Of a stretch of DNA of 64,000 nucleotides, positions 48,684 through 57,354 are shown in pieces. The translations under genes and the position numbers were made by a program. Source of the stretch: Candidatus Methylobacter oryzae (GTDB lineage Bacteria; Pseudomonadota; Gammaproteobacteria; Methylococcales; Methylomonadaceae); NCBI RefSeq assembly GCF_003994235.2, contig NZ_RYFG02000121.1:124001-188000 (forward strand), read 5' to 3'. Below the pieces are notes generated by a model. That model worked only from the letters and a program-made list of their open reading frames with translations. It ran no database searches and was not told where the DNA came from. Each line of letters starts with the position of its first letter. The stretch's first letter is position 1.

Positions 48684-48737
48684 TTCGCGGCGTAGCGCGC
48701 CTTAGCACTGCGTTCCCACGCAGCGCGTGGGAACGAG
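48684..48737. repeat. Right REP of the RAYT unit
   Basis: CGCGGCGTAGCGCGCC followed by CACGCAGCGCGTGGGAACGAG, inverted relative to the left REP. It runs close to the start of the next gene. Confidence 0.85.
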
Positions 48738-48780
48738 TGAAACTAGCGCTTCTCGCGTCCTTGTGCCGCCTGAGATAAAG

Positions 48781-49332
48781 ATGCGCTTGCTCGTAAACGG
48801 CATAATGGGCCTATCGACCTTGCTATACCCGCTGGCGGTTTTTTTCGGCAGGCAACACTTCGAGCCCTGGAAAATAGCGGCGTTATTGATCGTATTGCTG
48901 TTGGTCAGGTTGGCGGCCAGTTATTCGCTTAAACACTGGAGCACGCCGTTATTGATCGGCGGCATCGCTTATTGCCTGTTCGCGATATGGATCAATCAAC
49001 TGGATGCGCTGCTGTTTTACCCGATTCTGGTCAACGCCCTGATGCTGCTGATTTTCGGCTGGAGCCTGTTCTCTCCGCCCAGTTTGATTGAGCGCCTGGC
49101 GCGTTTACAGCATCCCGATTTACCGCCGGAAGGCGTGATTTATACCCGCCGCGTGACGCAAGTCTGGTGCGGTTTTTTTATTATCAACGGCGCTCTGGCC
49201 TCGGTAACCGCCTTTTGGTGCAGCCTGGAAGTCTGGAGTTTATACAACGGTTTGATCGCCTACGTACTGATGGGCGTTTTGTTCGCCGCCGAATACCTGG
49301 TCAGGATCAGAACCCAGAAACATGTCAGATAA
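48781..49332 (+). CDS. Membrane protein of the aryl-polyene operon
   Basis: A 183-residue integral membrane protein of the COG4648 type with about five or six hydrophobic segments. I start it at the ATG at 48781; the frame extends into REP DNA at 48727 with a GTG, which looks accidental. The usual protein may be slightly longer, so the REP insertion may have trimmed the N-terminus. It overlaps the next gene by 11 bases. Confidence 0.82.
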   Translation: MRLLVNGIMGLSTLLYPLAVFFGRQHFEPWKIAALLIVLLLVRLAASYSLKHWSTPLLIGGIAYCLFAIWINQLDALLFYPILVNALMLLIFGWSLFSPPSLIERLARLQHPDLPPEGVIYTRRVTQVWCGFFIINGALASVTAFWCSLEVWSLYNGLIAYVLMGVLFAAEYLVRIRTQKHVR

Positions 49333-51013
49333 GTTGTTGCCGCTATCCCACTGTTTAATCGAGCAAAGGCCAAGCGATACGCCGCTTGCCTATCATGCCG
49401 GGCAGCTTTATTCGTCCGGGCAATTTATAAACGCGGTTGAATATTGGGCCGGCAAATTGCAAGCGCAACCGTATTCTCATTATGCATTGTACACTGAAGA
49501 TGCCTATCCGTTTGCGGTGTTGCTGTTTGCGTTGCTGCATGCGGGCAAGCAAATTTGGATACCCGGCAATAACCGTCCCGGCACGGCCGGGCAATTAGAA
49601 CAAGACTGCCAATTGCTGGGCGATTGGCAAGACGGCGAGAGCTTCGATTATTGTCTGGACGCATCGGCTGACGCCGGCCGGCCTTTATCGCCGTTAAACC
49701 CTTTGGCCCGGCAACTGGTTATTTTTACTTCCGGTTCTACCGGGCAAGCCAAACCGATAGTGAAATGCCTGAACCAGTTCCAACTTGAAATCGTCACCTT
49801 GGAAAAATATTGGGGCGAACAACTCGGCGATGCGGAGGCGCTGGCAACGGTCAGCCATCAGCATATCTACGGCTTGCTGTTTCGCGTGCTGTGGCCGTTG
49901 TCGGCAGGGCGGTGTTTTCATAGCCAGGCTTATATCAATCCGGAAACTCTGGTGAATGCCGTCCGACACGGCCCGGCTTACTGGATTGCCAGCCCTGCGC
50001 ATTTAAAGCGCCTGGACCGGCAGTCGCCTTGGGACGGCATTCGCGGTTTAAAGGCGATTTTCAGTTCCGGCGGCGCGTTGCCGGAGAGCGCGGCACAGCA
50101 GATAGCCGCCGACAGCGGGCAGAGCGTGATTGAAGTTTACGGCAGTTCCGAAACCGGCGGCATTGCTTGGCGCCGGCAAAACCGGGTTTGGACGTTGTTT
50201 GAAGGTATGAAGTTAAGTTTTGTTGACGATAAATGTTTGCTGCACTCGCCGTATCTACAATCCGGAGATTTGCAATTGGACGATCAAATCACGCTGCTCG
50301 ACGACGGCCGCTTCATGCTGAACGGACGTTCGGACCGTATCGTTAAAATCGAAGAAAAACGCCTGTCGCTGGCCGAGCTGGAACAGCGCCTGGTCAACGA
50401 AGCGTGCATAGACGATGCGCATGCGCTGGTCTTCAATAGAAATAGGGACGTCGTTGCGGTAGCCATTGTGCTCAGCCCGCAAGGAAAGGAACAGTTGCAA
50501 AGCCAAGGCAGACATAAGTTCATCCAGCAGCTGCGCAAGGCGCTGGCATCGTGGTTCGAAGCCGTCGTGCTGCCGAGAAAATGGTTGTTTGTCAACGCGA
50601 TACCGTTAACGCAGCAAGGAAAAGTCCAGCAGCTGTTGTTGAAAACCTTGTTGGACATCGACAGCAAAAAGCTTCCCCAGGCGTTGAATCTTGAAATGAG
50701 TGGAGACAACATCCGGCTTGATATTAAAGTGCCGGAAGACTTGTTGTATTTTCCGGATCATTTTATGGATTACCCGATTCTACCGGGCGTCGTGCAACTG
50801 GCTTGGGTCGAACATTTCGGCAAACTGTTCTTCGCTATCGATAAACCGTTCTCGCATTTGGAAGTGGTTAAATTTACCCAACTGATCAGGCCCGGCGATG
50901 ACTTAACGCTGGTCCTCGATTGGAAAGCCGATTCGGGAAAACTGTATTTTAATTTCAGCACGGAACGCGAGTCGCACAGTTCCGGGCGTATCGTCTACGG
51001 CGGCAACGCATGA
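49322..51013 (+). CDS. AMP-ligase fused to a hotdog dehydratase
   Basis: A 563-residue protein. The N-terminal adenylate-forming domain has the phosphate loop FTSGSTGQAKP (about 139-149), EVYGSSETGG and the hinge region GRSDRIVKIEEKR. The C-terminal 100 residues are a FabA/FabZ-like hotdog (FPDHFMDYPILPGVVQL). It probably activates an aryl acid made by the ammonia lyase and adds a dehydration activity. In many aryl-polyene clusters these are separate genes. It shares ATGA with the glycosyltransferase gene. Confidence 0.9.
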   Translation: MSDKLLPLSHCLIEQRPSDTPLAYHAGQLYSSGQFINAVEYWAGKLQAQPYSHYALYTEDAYPFAVLLFALLHAGKQIWIPGNNRPGTAGQLEQDCQLLGDWQDGESFDYCLDASADAGRPLSPLNPLARQLVIFTSGSTGQAKPIVKCLNQFQLEIVTLEKYWGEQLGDAEALATVSHQHIYGLLFRVLWPLSAGRCFHSQAYINPETLVNAVRHGPAYWIASPAHLKRLDRQSPWDGIRGLKAIFSSGGALPESAAQQIAADSGQSVIEVYGSSETGGIAWRRQNRVWTLFEGMKLSFVDDKCLLHSPYLQSGDLQLDDQITLLDDGRFMLNGRSDRIVKIEEKRLSLAELEQRLVNEACIDDAHALVFNRNRDVVAVAIVLSPQGKEQLQSQGRHKFIQQLRKALASWFEAVVLPRKWLFVNAIPLTQQGKVQQLLLKTLLDIDSKKLPQALNLEMSGDNIRLDIKVPEDLLYFPDHFMDYPILPGVVQLAWVEHFGKLFFAIDKPFSHLEVVKFTQLIRPGDDLTLVLDWKADSGKLYFNFSTERESHSSGRIVYGGNA

Positions 51014-51744
51014 AAGCCTGCGTCGTCATTCCGGTTTACAACCATGAGGCCGCGATTCCGCAGGTGCTGGCCAAATTGAAACGCTTCGGCATTCCAACTT
51101 TCCTGGTCAACGACGGCAGTTCGGCGTTGTGTTCGCAAGTTCTGGCGGATTGCGCCGAGCGCGAAGCGGATTGGCTGACGCTGATCAACCGCCCGGAAAA
51201 CGGCGGCAAAGGTGCGGCGGTGCTGGACGGATTTAAAGCCGCGCAAGCCGGGGGATTCAGCCATGCAATCCAGATCGATGCCGACGGGCAGCATGATCTG
51301 AACGATATTCCGGCGTTTATTGAGGCGGGGAGGCAGCATCCCGAATCCTTGATTCTAGGCCAACCGTTGTTCGACAGCAGCGCGCCGAAGAGCCGGGTTT
51401 ACGGCCGCCGCATCGCCAACCTGTGGGTATGGATTAACACCTTGTCGTTTGCGGTTGCTGACAGCATGTGCGGCTTTCGCCTGTATCCTTTGAATGCGGC
51501 CGCGGAACTGGCCAAAAGCGTGCGGATAGCCCGCGGCATGGATTTCGACATCGACATTCTGGTGCGCCTGTATTGGCAGGGTGTCGATGTAATCAACATG
51601 CCGACTCGGGTTAATTATCCTTACGACGGCGTATCGCATTTCAAGCTATGGCAAGATAACGCCAGGATTTCAAAGGCGCATGCGAAACTGTTTTTCGGCA
51701 TGTTGTTGCGTATTCCGCAATTGCTGGGCAGGCGGCTGCGATGA
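51010..51744 (+). CDS. Glycosyltransferase family 2
   Basis: A 244-residue GT-A fold enzyme: CVVIPVYNHE at the N-terminus, FLVNDGSS, and the metal-binding DADGQHD. In these operons it usually accompanies an acyltransferase that places the polyene in the outer membrane. Confidence 0.92.
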   Translation: MKACVVIPVYNHEAAIPQVLAKLKRFGIPTFLVNDGSSALCSQVLADCAEREADWLTLINRPENGGKGAAVLDGFKAAQAGGFSHAIQIDADGQHDLNDIPAFIEAGRQHPESLILGQPLFDSSAPKSRVYGRRIANLWVWINTLSFAVADSMCGFRLYPLNAAAELAKSVRIARGMDFDIDILVRLYWQGVDVINMPTRVNYPYDGVSHFKLWQDNARISKAHAKLFFGMLLRIPQLLGRRLR

Positions 51745-51759
51745 GTTTGAATAGGTCAA

Positions 51760-51835
51760 GTAGTCCACGAAAGGCACGAAAAACACGAAAACTAGCACCG
51801 TTGAAATTTTCGTGCTTTTTGTGGACGCTATAAAC
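51760..51835. repeat. Inverted repeat (CACGAAAAACACGAAAA)
   Basis: GTCCACGAAAGGCACGAAAA (51762-51781) is mirrored by TTTCGTGCTTTTTGTGGAC (about 51809-51827). It is a strong stem-loop inside the operon. Confidence 0.65.
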
Positions 51836-51840
51836 TTTCT

Positions 51841-52776
51841 ATGATGAACAAATCTTCGCATTGGTCGGCGATGGGCGAGTGGAGCGTGATTTGGGGCATG
51901 CGCTTTTTGCTGCGCGTTTACCTGTTGTTCGGCCGTACTGTGTTGCAGTGTTTTTTGTATCCGGTCGTCAGTTATTACTGGCTTGCGAACAAGCCGGGCA
52001 GGGCAGCCAGCCGCGCCTATCTAAAGCGCGTTGCGGCACTCTCGCCGGCATCGGGTTTGCACGGCAACCTCCGCGACAGCTACCGGCACTTCATCAGCTT
52101 CGCGAATGCGATTATCGACAAACTGGCCGCATGGTCCGGCGCGTTGTCGCTGTCCGACGTCGATTACCATGGGCGCGATAGCTTGCTGGCCCAGATCAGG
52201 ACCGGCAAAGGCGCGATCCTGTTGGGCTCGCATTTAGGCAATCTTGAAGTCTGCCGGGTGCTTGCGGATATGGATGAAGCGGTCCGTATCAACGTGCTGG
52301 TTCATACCAAACATGCCGAAAAATTCAATGACCTGCTCAAGCAAACCAACCGGAACAGCGGTTTAAACCTGATCCAGGTCACCGAAGTCAGCGCGGCCAC
52401 GTCAATGATGCTCAGCGATAAAATCGACAACGGCGAGTTGGTCGTTATTACCGCGGACCGGACGCCGGTCAGCCCGAATCCGCGCGTGAGCCGGGCCAAA
52501 TTCCTGGGCGCGGACGCACTGTTTCCGCAAGGCCCGTTTATCTTGGCCTCGTTGCTGAAATGCCCGGTTTATGCGCTGTTCTGCTTGAAGCAAAACGGCA
52601 AGCAGGTAATCTATTTTGAGCGTTTTAGCGATCTGTTGACGTTTCCGAGAAAAAACCGCGAGCAAGCCCTGCAACAAACCGTTCAGCGTTATGCCGAACG
52701 GCTGGAGCATTATTGTTTAATGGAACCGTTACAATGGTTTAACTTTTTCGATTTTTGGCAAGTGAATGAACAGTAA
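51841..52776 (+). CDS. LpxL/HtrB-type acyltransferase
   Basis: A 311-residue acyltransferase of the lipid A acyltransferase-like family: an N-terminal hydrophobic segment, the catalytic H-x4-E in GSHLGNLEV and the VVITADRTPVS segment. In aryl-polyene operons it is often fused to or next to the glycosyltransferase. It overlaps the ammonia-lyase gene by 11 bases. Confidence 0.9.
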   Translation: MMNKSSHWSAMGEWSVIWGMRFLLRVYLLFGRTVLQCFLYPVVSYYWLANKPGRAASRAYLKRVAALSPASGLHGNLRDSYRHFISFANAIIDKLAAWSGALSLSDVDYHGRDSLLAQIRTGKGAILLGSHLGNLEVCRVLADMDEAVRINVLVHTKHAEKFNDLLKQTNRNSGLNLIQVTEVSAATSMMLSDKIDNGELVVITADRTPVSPNPRVSRAKFLGADALFPQGPFILASLLKCPVYALFCLKQNGKQVIYFERFSDLLTFPRKNREQALQQTVQRYAERLEHYCLMEPLQWFNFFDFWQVNEQ

Positions 52777-54364
52777 AAATAGCGTGGTTTTCGACGGCCA
52801 GCCGCTGACAATTGAAGCGATTTGCCGGATAGCCAACAGGCAAGTCCAGGTCCAGTTAAGCAAGCAACCTAAATTTATCGAGCGCATCAACAAAGGCGCG
52901 CGCTTTATCGATGCGTTGTTGAAAGAAGAAGGTTTTGTCTACGGCGTAACGACCGGTTACGGCGAATCCTGCACCGTATCGATTCCGCTGAACCTGGTCG
53001 AGCAACTGCCGAAGCAGCTTTACACCTTCCACGGTTGCGGCATGGGCGATTATTTTGACGAAGAGCAAACGCGCGCGATACTGGCCGCGCGCCTGACCAG
53101 CCTGGCGCGCGGTTATTCCGGCGTCCGTTACAAGCTATTGCAGCAATTGGCTGAATTATTAAAGAAGGACATCCTGCCGTTGATTCCGCAGGAAGGTTCC
53201 GTCGGCGCCAGCGGCGATTTGACGCCGTTGTCTTATGTCGCCGCCGTGCTGGCCGGCGAGCGCGACGTGCTGTATCAAGGCGAGCGTTTGGCTACGGAAG
53301 CCGTTTTCGCCAAATTGAAAATCGAGCCTTTGACGCTAAAACCGAAAGAAGGCTTGGCGATCATGAACGGCACGGCCGCGATGACAGGCATCGCCTGTCT
53401 GGCTTACCAACGCGCCGAATATTTATCCAGGCTGGCGACGCGTATCACCAGCTTGGCGTTGCTCGCATTGAACGGCAATGCCTACCATTTTGACGAACGC
53501 TTGTTTTCGGTTAAGCCGCATCCGGGTCAAAACCGCGTCGCCGAGCGGATACGTGCGGATTTGCAATTGCGCCGTAGCGCGCCGCGCCACGACACACGTT
53601 TGCAGGATAGATATTCGTTGCGTTGCGCGCCGCATATCATCGGCGTACTGGAAGATTCGTTGCCGTGGCTCAGGCAGTTTATCGAAAACGAATTGAACAG
53701 CGCCAACGACAACCCGATCATCGACGCCGAAAGCGAGCGCGTGCTGCATGGCGGCCATTTTTACGGCGGCCATATTGCGTTTGCGATGGATTCGCTGAAG
53801 ACGGCGGTAGCCAATCTGGCCGACTTGATGGACCGGCAAATGGCGCAGTTGATGGACCCTAAATTCAATAACGGCCTGCCGGCGAACCTGTCCGGCGCGA
53901 CCGGAGAGCAGGCGTTGTTGAGTCACGGCTTTAAAGCCTTGCAAATCGCCGTGTCGGCCTGGACGGCCGAAGCGCTTAAGCTGACGATGCCGGCCAGCGT
54001 ATTTTCACGCTCGACCGAATGCCACAACCAGGACAAAGTCAGCATGGGCACGATAGCGGCCAGGGATTGCATCCGCATTTTGGAATTGACCGAACAGGTT
54101 GCGGTCGCGGTGTTGCTTGCGGTGGTCCAGGGTGTTGAACTGCGGGGTAACGTGGATAAAGCTGAGTTGAGCAGCTTGTCTGCTCAAACCCTACTTATAC
54201 CCTCTGGGTATAAATTAAGCCCGGCTTTGCAAAAAACTGTCGAGCAGGTGAGGGAACATAGCCCGTTTTTGGGCGCTGACCGGGCCTTGGAGCAGGAATT
54301 AAGAATGTGTTTACAGCTGGTGCGGAAACAGCATTGGGATTTGTACGATTCCTCGTCGCGATAA
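52766..54364 (+). CDS. Histidine/tyrosine ammonia-lyase family enzyme with in-frame repeat insertion
   Basis: A 532-residue lyase that would make the aryl acid starter (coumarate from tyrosine is usual). The MIO cofactor triad Ala-Ser-Gly is in GASGDLTPLSYVAA, the active-site YGVTTGYGES loop is present, and a His in TFHGCGMGDY favours tyrosine or histidine over phenylalanine. Near the C-terminus about 20 residues (KAELSSLSAQTLLIPSGYK) are encoded by the double-hairpin repeat (54158-54214) and separate GVELRG from LSPALQKTVEQVR, which are normally close. The frame is kept and the gene looks functional. It ends the preserved part of the polyene operon. Confidence 0.92.
   Translation: MNSKNSVVFDGQPLTIEAICRIANRQVQVQLSKQPKFIERINKGARFIDALLKEEGFVYGVTTGYGESCTVSIPLNLVEQLPKQLYTFHGCGMGDYFDEEQTRAILAARLTSLARGYSGVRYKLLQQLAELLKKDILPLIPQEGSVGASGDLTPLSYVAAVLAGERDVLYQGERLATEAVFAKLKIEPLTLKPKEGLAIMNGTAAMTGIACLAYQRAEYLSRLATRITSLALLALNGNAYHFDERLFSVKPHPGQNRVAERIRADLQLRRSAPRHDTRLQDRYSLRCAPHIIGVLEDSLPWLRQFIENELNSANDNPIIDAESERVLHGGHFYGGHIAFAMDSLKTAVANLADLMDRQMAQLMDPKFNNGLPANLSGATGEQALLSHGFKALQIAVSAWTAEALKLTMPASVFSRSTECHNQDKVSMGTIAARDCIRILELTEQVAVAVLLAVVQGVELRGNVDKAELSSLSAQTLLIPSGYKLSPALQKTVEQVREHSPFLGADRALEQELRMCLQLVRKQHWDLYDSSSR
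54158..54214 (+). repeat. Double-hairpin repeat, copy 3, inside a coding region
   Basis: 57 bases, nearly identical to 329-386 and 16412-16467, with both stem-loops intact. It is translated in the same frame that copy 1 would give (KAELSxLSAQTLLxPxGYK). A flexible surface position near the C-terminus would explain why the enzyme tolerates it. Confidence 0.85.
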
Positions 54365-54430
54365 TTTAGTTCAACATGCCTGCGGTCTTATTATCTTCTT
54401 TAGCAACATTCAACAAATGGAGTTAACAAA

Positions 54431-55777
54431 ATGACAAAACAGCGTTCGGCAAGGCAATTTTGCACCGCTCATGACACCGCGTATCGACTGTCGGAACTGG
54501 AACCGCTAGCGTTCGAGCCAGCCACGGATTTTTCGATCCCCGCCGTGTTCATAGACACTGGCGTTAAGTTCCAGGAAATTCAGGGCTTCGGCGGCGCTTT
54601 TACCGAAGCGGCGGCGGTCACGCTGGACAAAATGCCGCCCGACTTGCGCCAGGAAATTCTGCAAGCCTATTTCTCGCCGGACACCGGCAATGCTTACAGT
54701 TTATGCCGAACCCATATCAATAGCTGCGATTTCTCGCTGGGCAATTATGCCTATACCGAAGTGGACGGCGACGTCGAGCTTAAGCATTTCAGCATCGAGC
54801 ACGACCGGCAAGCGCTGATTCCGATGATCCGCGAAGCCATTGATTTGTCCTGCGGCAAATTAAAACTGTTCGCTTCGCCGTGGAGCCCGCCGGCCTGGAT
54901 GAAAACCAACGGCATGATGAACCAAGGCGGCAAGCTCAAGCCGGAATACCGCCAAGCCTGGGCCGATTATTATGTCCGCTACATTCAGGAATACCGAAAA
55001 GAGGGCATAGCGATTTGGGGGCTGACCGTGCAAAACGAGCCGGAAGCCACGCAAACCTGGGATTCGTGCATTTATACCGGCGAAGAAGAACGCGATTTCG
55101 TCAAGGATTATTTGGGACCGACGCTGCACGCTGCCGGAATGAGCGATGTTAACGTGATCGTCTGGGACCACAATCGCGATCGCTTGTTCGAGCGCGCCAA
55201 GGCCGTGCTGGACGATCCGAAAGCCGCGCAATACGTCTGGGGCGTCGGCTTTCATTGGTATTGCGGCGACCATTTCGACAACGTGCAACTGACCCACGAC
55301 GCCTATCCCGACAAACACCTGATTTTCACCGAAGGTTGCCAGGAAGCCGGGCCGCATCTGGGGTTGTGGGATACCGGCGAGCGTTACGCCCGGTCGATCA
55401 TCAACGATCTTAACCGCTGGACAGAAGCCTGGGTCGATTGGAACCTGGTTCTGGATCAAACCGGCGGCCCCAACCATGTCGGCAATTTTTGCAGCGCGCC
55501 TATCATTGCCGATACCGAAGCCGGGGAAATACATTATCAAAGCTCTTATTACTACATCGGCCATTTTTCCCGCTTCATCCGGCCGGGAGCTCGCCGGGTG
55601 GCTTGCGCGAAAACCCTGGACAGCCTTGAGGCAAGCGCATTTTTGAATAGCGACGGGACAGTGGCAGTCGTGGTTTTGAACCGCACCGGGCAGGCGATTG
55701 ACTTCGTGTTAAAGAGCGAGGGACTACAGGCTAAAACTTCAGCGCCGGCTCGCGGGATTAAGACTTTTGTTTTTTGA
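54431..55777 (+). CDS. GH30 glycoside hydrolase (glucosylceramidase-like)
   Basis: A 448-residue TIM-barrel glycosidase with a small beta domain at the C-terminus. The acid/base Glu is in TVQNEPEA and the nucleophile Glu in FTEGCQE. FQEIQGFGGAFTEAA is the family start. No secretion signal is visible, so it appears cytoplasmic or its export is unusual. It lies 66 bases after the ammonia lyase, on the same strand, without a known link to polyenes. Confidence 0.93.
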   Translation: MTKQRSARQFCTAHDTAYRLSELEPLAFEPATDFSIPAVFIDTGVKFQEIQGFGGAFTEAAAVTLDKMPPDLRQEILQAYFSPDTGNAYSLCRTHINSCDFSLGNYAYTEVDGDVELKHFSIEHDRQALIPMIREAIDLSCGKLKLFASPWSPPAWMKTNGMMNQGGKLKPEYRQAWADYYVRYIQEYRKEGIAIWGLTVQNEPEATQTWDSCIYTGEEERDFVKDYLGPTLHAAGMSDVNVIVWDHNRDRLFERAKAVLDDPKAAQYVWGVGFHWYCGDHFDNVQLTHDAYPDKHLIFTEGCQEAGPHLGLWDTGERYARSIINDLNRWTEAWVDWNLVLDQTGGPNHVGNFCSAPIIADTEAGEIHYQSSYYYIGHFSRFIRPGARRVACAKTLDSLEASAFLNSDGTVAVVVLNRTGQAIDFVLKSEGLQAKTSAPARGIKTFVF

Positions 55778-55829
55778 TCATTGCCGGGCGGATTACTGGC
55801 ACGTTGGATAACTTAGAAAAATTACAATA

Positions 55830-56627
55830 ATGAGCGATTTCAATTTTGCCGGCTTAATGCCAAACGATCCGCCAAACGAATCCGATTCGGACTTGCCGAT
55901 CTTATTCCAAGACGAATTCCTGGTAGCCATCAATAAACCGGCAGGATTGTTAGTGCACAGGTCGGAAATCGACCGCCATGAAACGCGCTTTGCGGTGCAA
56001 TTGTTGCGCGACCAACTGGGACAAAAAGTATTCCCGTTGCATCGACTGGACAAACCCACGGCCGGCGTATTGGTGTTTGCGCTGAATCCGGAGATTGCCC
56101 GGAAAATGATGACGATCTTCATGGCCGACAGCATCGAAAAAACCTATCTGGCCGTCGTGCGCGGTTACAGCGCCGAGCAGGCGATAATCGATTATCCGCT
56201 ACAAGAACAACTGGATAAAATGACCGACCGCTTGGCGCAACAGGATAAAGCCGCCCAGACCGCGATTACCCATTACCGGCGTCTTGCCACCGTGGAACTG
56301 CCGTTCGCGGTGGGCCGCTACCCGACCAGCCGTTATTCGTTATTGCAGCTTTCGCCGAAAACCGGCCGCAAACACCAACTGCGCCGGCATTTAAAGCATA
56401 TTTTTCATCCGATTATCGGCGACACCACGCACGGCGATGGTAAGCACAACGATTTTTTCCGGCAGCAGTTGAATTGTAGACAACTGTTGCTGGCCTCGAC
56501 CCGGCTCGGTTTTCCGCATCCTGTTACCGGGCAACGGCTGGAAATTCAAGCGCCGCTGGATGCAGGGTTTGGGCGGATTGTGACGGGGCTTGATTGGAAT
56601 ATGGATGGCTATGGCAAAATTGCCTGA
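55830..56627 (+). CDS. RluA-family pseudouridine synthase (TruC-like)
   Basis: A 265-residue synthase with the catalytic motif HRLDKPTAGVLVFAL and the KTYLAVVRG and KTGRKHQLRRH segments of RluA/TruC proteins. It probably modifies a tRNA or rRNA uridine; TruC (tRNA U65) is the best guess. There is no S4 domain. It marks the last core-type gene before the accessory island. Confidence 0.9.
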   Translation: MSDFNFAGLMPNDPPNESDSDLPILFQDEFLVAINKPAGLLVHRSEIDRHETRFAVQLLRDQLGQKVFPLHRLDKPTAGVLVFALNPEIARKMMTIFMADSIEKTYLAVVRGYSAEQAIIDYPLQEQLDKMTDRLAQQDKAAQTAITHYRRLATVELPFAVGRYPTSRYSLLQLSPKTGRKHQLRRHLKHIFHPIIGDTTHGDGKHNDFFRQQLNCRQLLLASTRLGFPHPVTGQRLEIQAPLDAGFGRIVTGLDWNMDGYGKIA

Positions 56628-56653
56628 TTCTTTATAAATTAAGGAGTGTCTTG

Positions 56654-56911
56654 ATGCCTGTTATAAGCCGGTTTCTTGGAATAATCATCGTCATGTATTG
56701 GGATGATCATGCGCCACCACATTTTCATGCAAAATATAGTGAGTATGAAATTACCGTCAATATCCTAACAGGCGTGGTGGAAGGTAAGTTCCCCAAGCGG
56801 GCATTACATCATGTCCTTGAATGGTATGAATTACACCAAGAAGAATTAATAGAAAACTGGGAGCTTTGCCAAAAGGACGAAGCGCCAAAAGCAATAAAAC
56901 CTCTGGAGTAA
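56654..56911 (+). CDS. DUF4160 protein
   Basis: An 85-residue DUF4160 protein with its typical GIIIVMYWDDHAPPHFHAKY. These are usually encoded just before DUF2442 and are suspected toxin-antitoxin partners, though function is unproven. AAGGAG precedes the ATG. Confidence 0.9.
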   Translation: MPVISRFLGIIIVMYWDDHAPPHFHAKYSEYEITVNILTGVVEGKFPKRALHHVLEWYELHQEELIENWELCQKDEAPKAIKPLE

Positions 56912-56916
56912 GAATA

Positions 56917-57204
56917 ATGTTTCTTCATGTGACCAATGCAAAGTATTTGGAAGACTATAAAGTAGAAGTGTCTTTTAACGATGGCCGAAAAGGCATAGCT
57001 GACTTAACTGACGCCTTGAAAGGGGCAATGTTTGAGCCTTTAAAAAATAAATCGTTGTTTTCAAATCTAGTTGTCGATGAAGAGCTGGAAACGATTGTTT
57101 GGTCGAATGGTGCTGACTTAGCCCCTGAATATATTTATTTCCAAGCTTTTAAAAACGAACCGGAATTACAGCGGCAATTTAAGCAATGGGGGTATTTAAG
57201 CTGA
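56917..57204 (+). CDS. DUF2442 protein
   Basis: A 95-residue DUF2442 protein: VTNAKYLEDYKVEVSFNDGRKG, then WSNGADLAPEYIYFQA. It is five bases after DUF4160, the common pair. Confidence 0.9.
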   Translation: MFLHVTNAKYLEDYKVEVSFNDGRKGIADLTDALKGAMFEPLKNKSLFSNLVVDEELETIVWSNGADLAPEYIYFQAFKNEPELQRQFKQWGYLS

Positions 57205-57354
57205 CAGTACGGCCTTGGTGTTTCTATTTGATTGAGGTTTTTAAATGTTGGGCATAAAAAACATGCCCGATCTACCGTGCTAACTGGATATTTTTCATTG
57301 TCGATTGAGTTAGAAAACTAGTATTCTTGTTTTTTGTCAGAAGGAATTTATTTT

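Noticed and set aside
48727-48780. N-terminal extension of the polyene membrane protein from a GTG in REP DNA
   Set aside because: The extension is REP sequence and has no membrane-protein character; ATG 48781 is more sensible.
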